Assembly (NCBI GenBank): GCA_041441455.1 | Contig: JASDTB010000087.1 | Location: 1-49,040, forward strand | Length of the DNA stretch: 49,040 bases | Direction of reading: 5' to 3' | DNA from: JAFIHK01 sp041441455 | GTDB lineage: Bacteria; Bacteroidota; Bacteroidia; Bacteroidales; UBA932 | Shown here: positions 49,007-49,040 of the stretch, in pieces | Layout: the number at the start of each line of letters is the position of its first letter | How positions within the stretch are numbered: the stretch's first letter is position 1 | Notes under the pieces: generated by a model | Database searches by the model: none | What the model was told of the DNA's origin: nothing | What the model saw: the letters and a program-made list of their open reading frames with translations, nothing else | Translations under genes and position numbers: made by a program

Positions 49007-49040
49007 CTATTTAGTTGCTTTCTTCTTGTTAGCTACTGTT
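49007..49040 (-). CDS. rpsM: Ribosomal protein S13, C-terminal end (cut by the window)
   Basis: Only the last ten codons are in the window: TVANKKKATK followed by TAG (49009-49007 on the minus strand). This is the typical Bacteroidetes S13 tail, and rpsM precedes rpsK in the alpha operon. The gene continues beyond base 49040. Confidence 0.85.
   Translation of the reverse strand, partial: TVANKKKATK

Noticed and set aside
1..49040. tRNA genes, CRISPR arrays, insertion sequences, prophage or integration sites
   Set aside because: I looked for T-loop patterns, regularly spaced repeats, transposase or integrase motifs and terminal repeats, and found none convincing; a GTTCGAATC-like string near 40320 lies inside queG coding sequence.

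Overview
The window looks like chromosomal DNA of an anaerobic member of the Bacteroidetes, most likely order Bacteroidales. The DNA is AT-rich. Several intergenic regions carry the Bacteroidetes -7 box TAnnTTTG, and one (upstream of the HU gene) has the full TTTG-N19-TATATTTG form. Most starts lack a Shine-Dalgarno sequence. The gene set also fits the phylum: RseC joined to a complete Rnf complex, GSCFA protein, SDR-type threonine dehydrogenase, carboxypeptidase-D-like TonB receptor, DUF6249-like protein, and an L17 with a long basic tail. Genus cannot be decided from the sequence. I see no rRNA, tRNA, CRISPR array, insertion sequence or prophage.

Layout. 1-4.7 kb holds small envelope genes (SIMPL-domain protein, outer-membrane barrel), an ECF sigma factor with a membrane partner, a divergent membrane protein, and a serine hydrolase. 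4.6-12.6 kb (minus) is a tripartite RND efflux operon (adaptor, pump, TolC-like channel) followed by a TonB-dependent receptor. 12.7-15.4 kb (plus) is an operon of a SPOUT RNA methyltransferase, MoaA, MoaC and a MOSC-MogA fusion. A convergent zinc metalloprotease (15.5-18.0 kb) separates it from a molybdate/tungstate-type ModB-ModC pair (18.0-19.4 kb). 19.4-32.5 kb (minus) is an almost gap-free run of 15 genes: two M23 peptidases, MerR-like regulator, Nif3, zinc-ribbon coiled-coil protein, class III aminotransferase, DnaB, DUF3108 protein, RseC, RnfB-C-D-G-E-A and a TPR protein. 32.6-38.3 kb (plus) is alaS, an LptF/LptG-type permease, fmt and thiamine pyrophosphokinase. 38.4-46.4 kb holds HU, GSCFA-queG, threonine dehydrogenase, a small exported protein, tgt with a second LptF/LptG permease, and a nucleoside transporter. 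46.5-49.0 kb (minus) is the alpha operon: rpsM (partial), rpsK, rpsD, rpoA, rplQ.

How the parts fit. Rnf couples ferredoxin:NAD+ oxidoreduction to an ion gradient, which fits fermentative life. MoaA, MoaC, MOSC-MogA and ModBC make part of a molybdenum or tungsten cofactor route; MoaD, MoaE, MoeA and ModA are not in the window. QueG and Tgt both serve queuosine tRNA modification. The two LptF/LptG proteins probably form the membrane part of one Lpt lipopolysaccharide exporter although encoded 6 kb apart.

The most interesting signals are: a mirror pair of ECF-type promoters (GTAAC-N16-CGTC on both strands) between the sigma gene and its divergent neighbour; three convergent gene pairs that overlap tail to tail by 33-35 bases; a compact MoaA that keeps both Fe-S sites and the C-terminal Gly-Gly; and a Tgt in which all three zinc-binding cysteines are replaced. 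No completely new system is evident; the sigma/membrane-protein module at 1.7-3.2 kb is the best candidate for uncharacterised biology.
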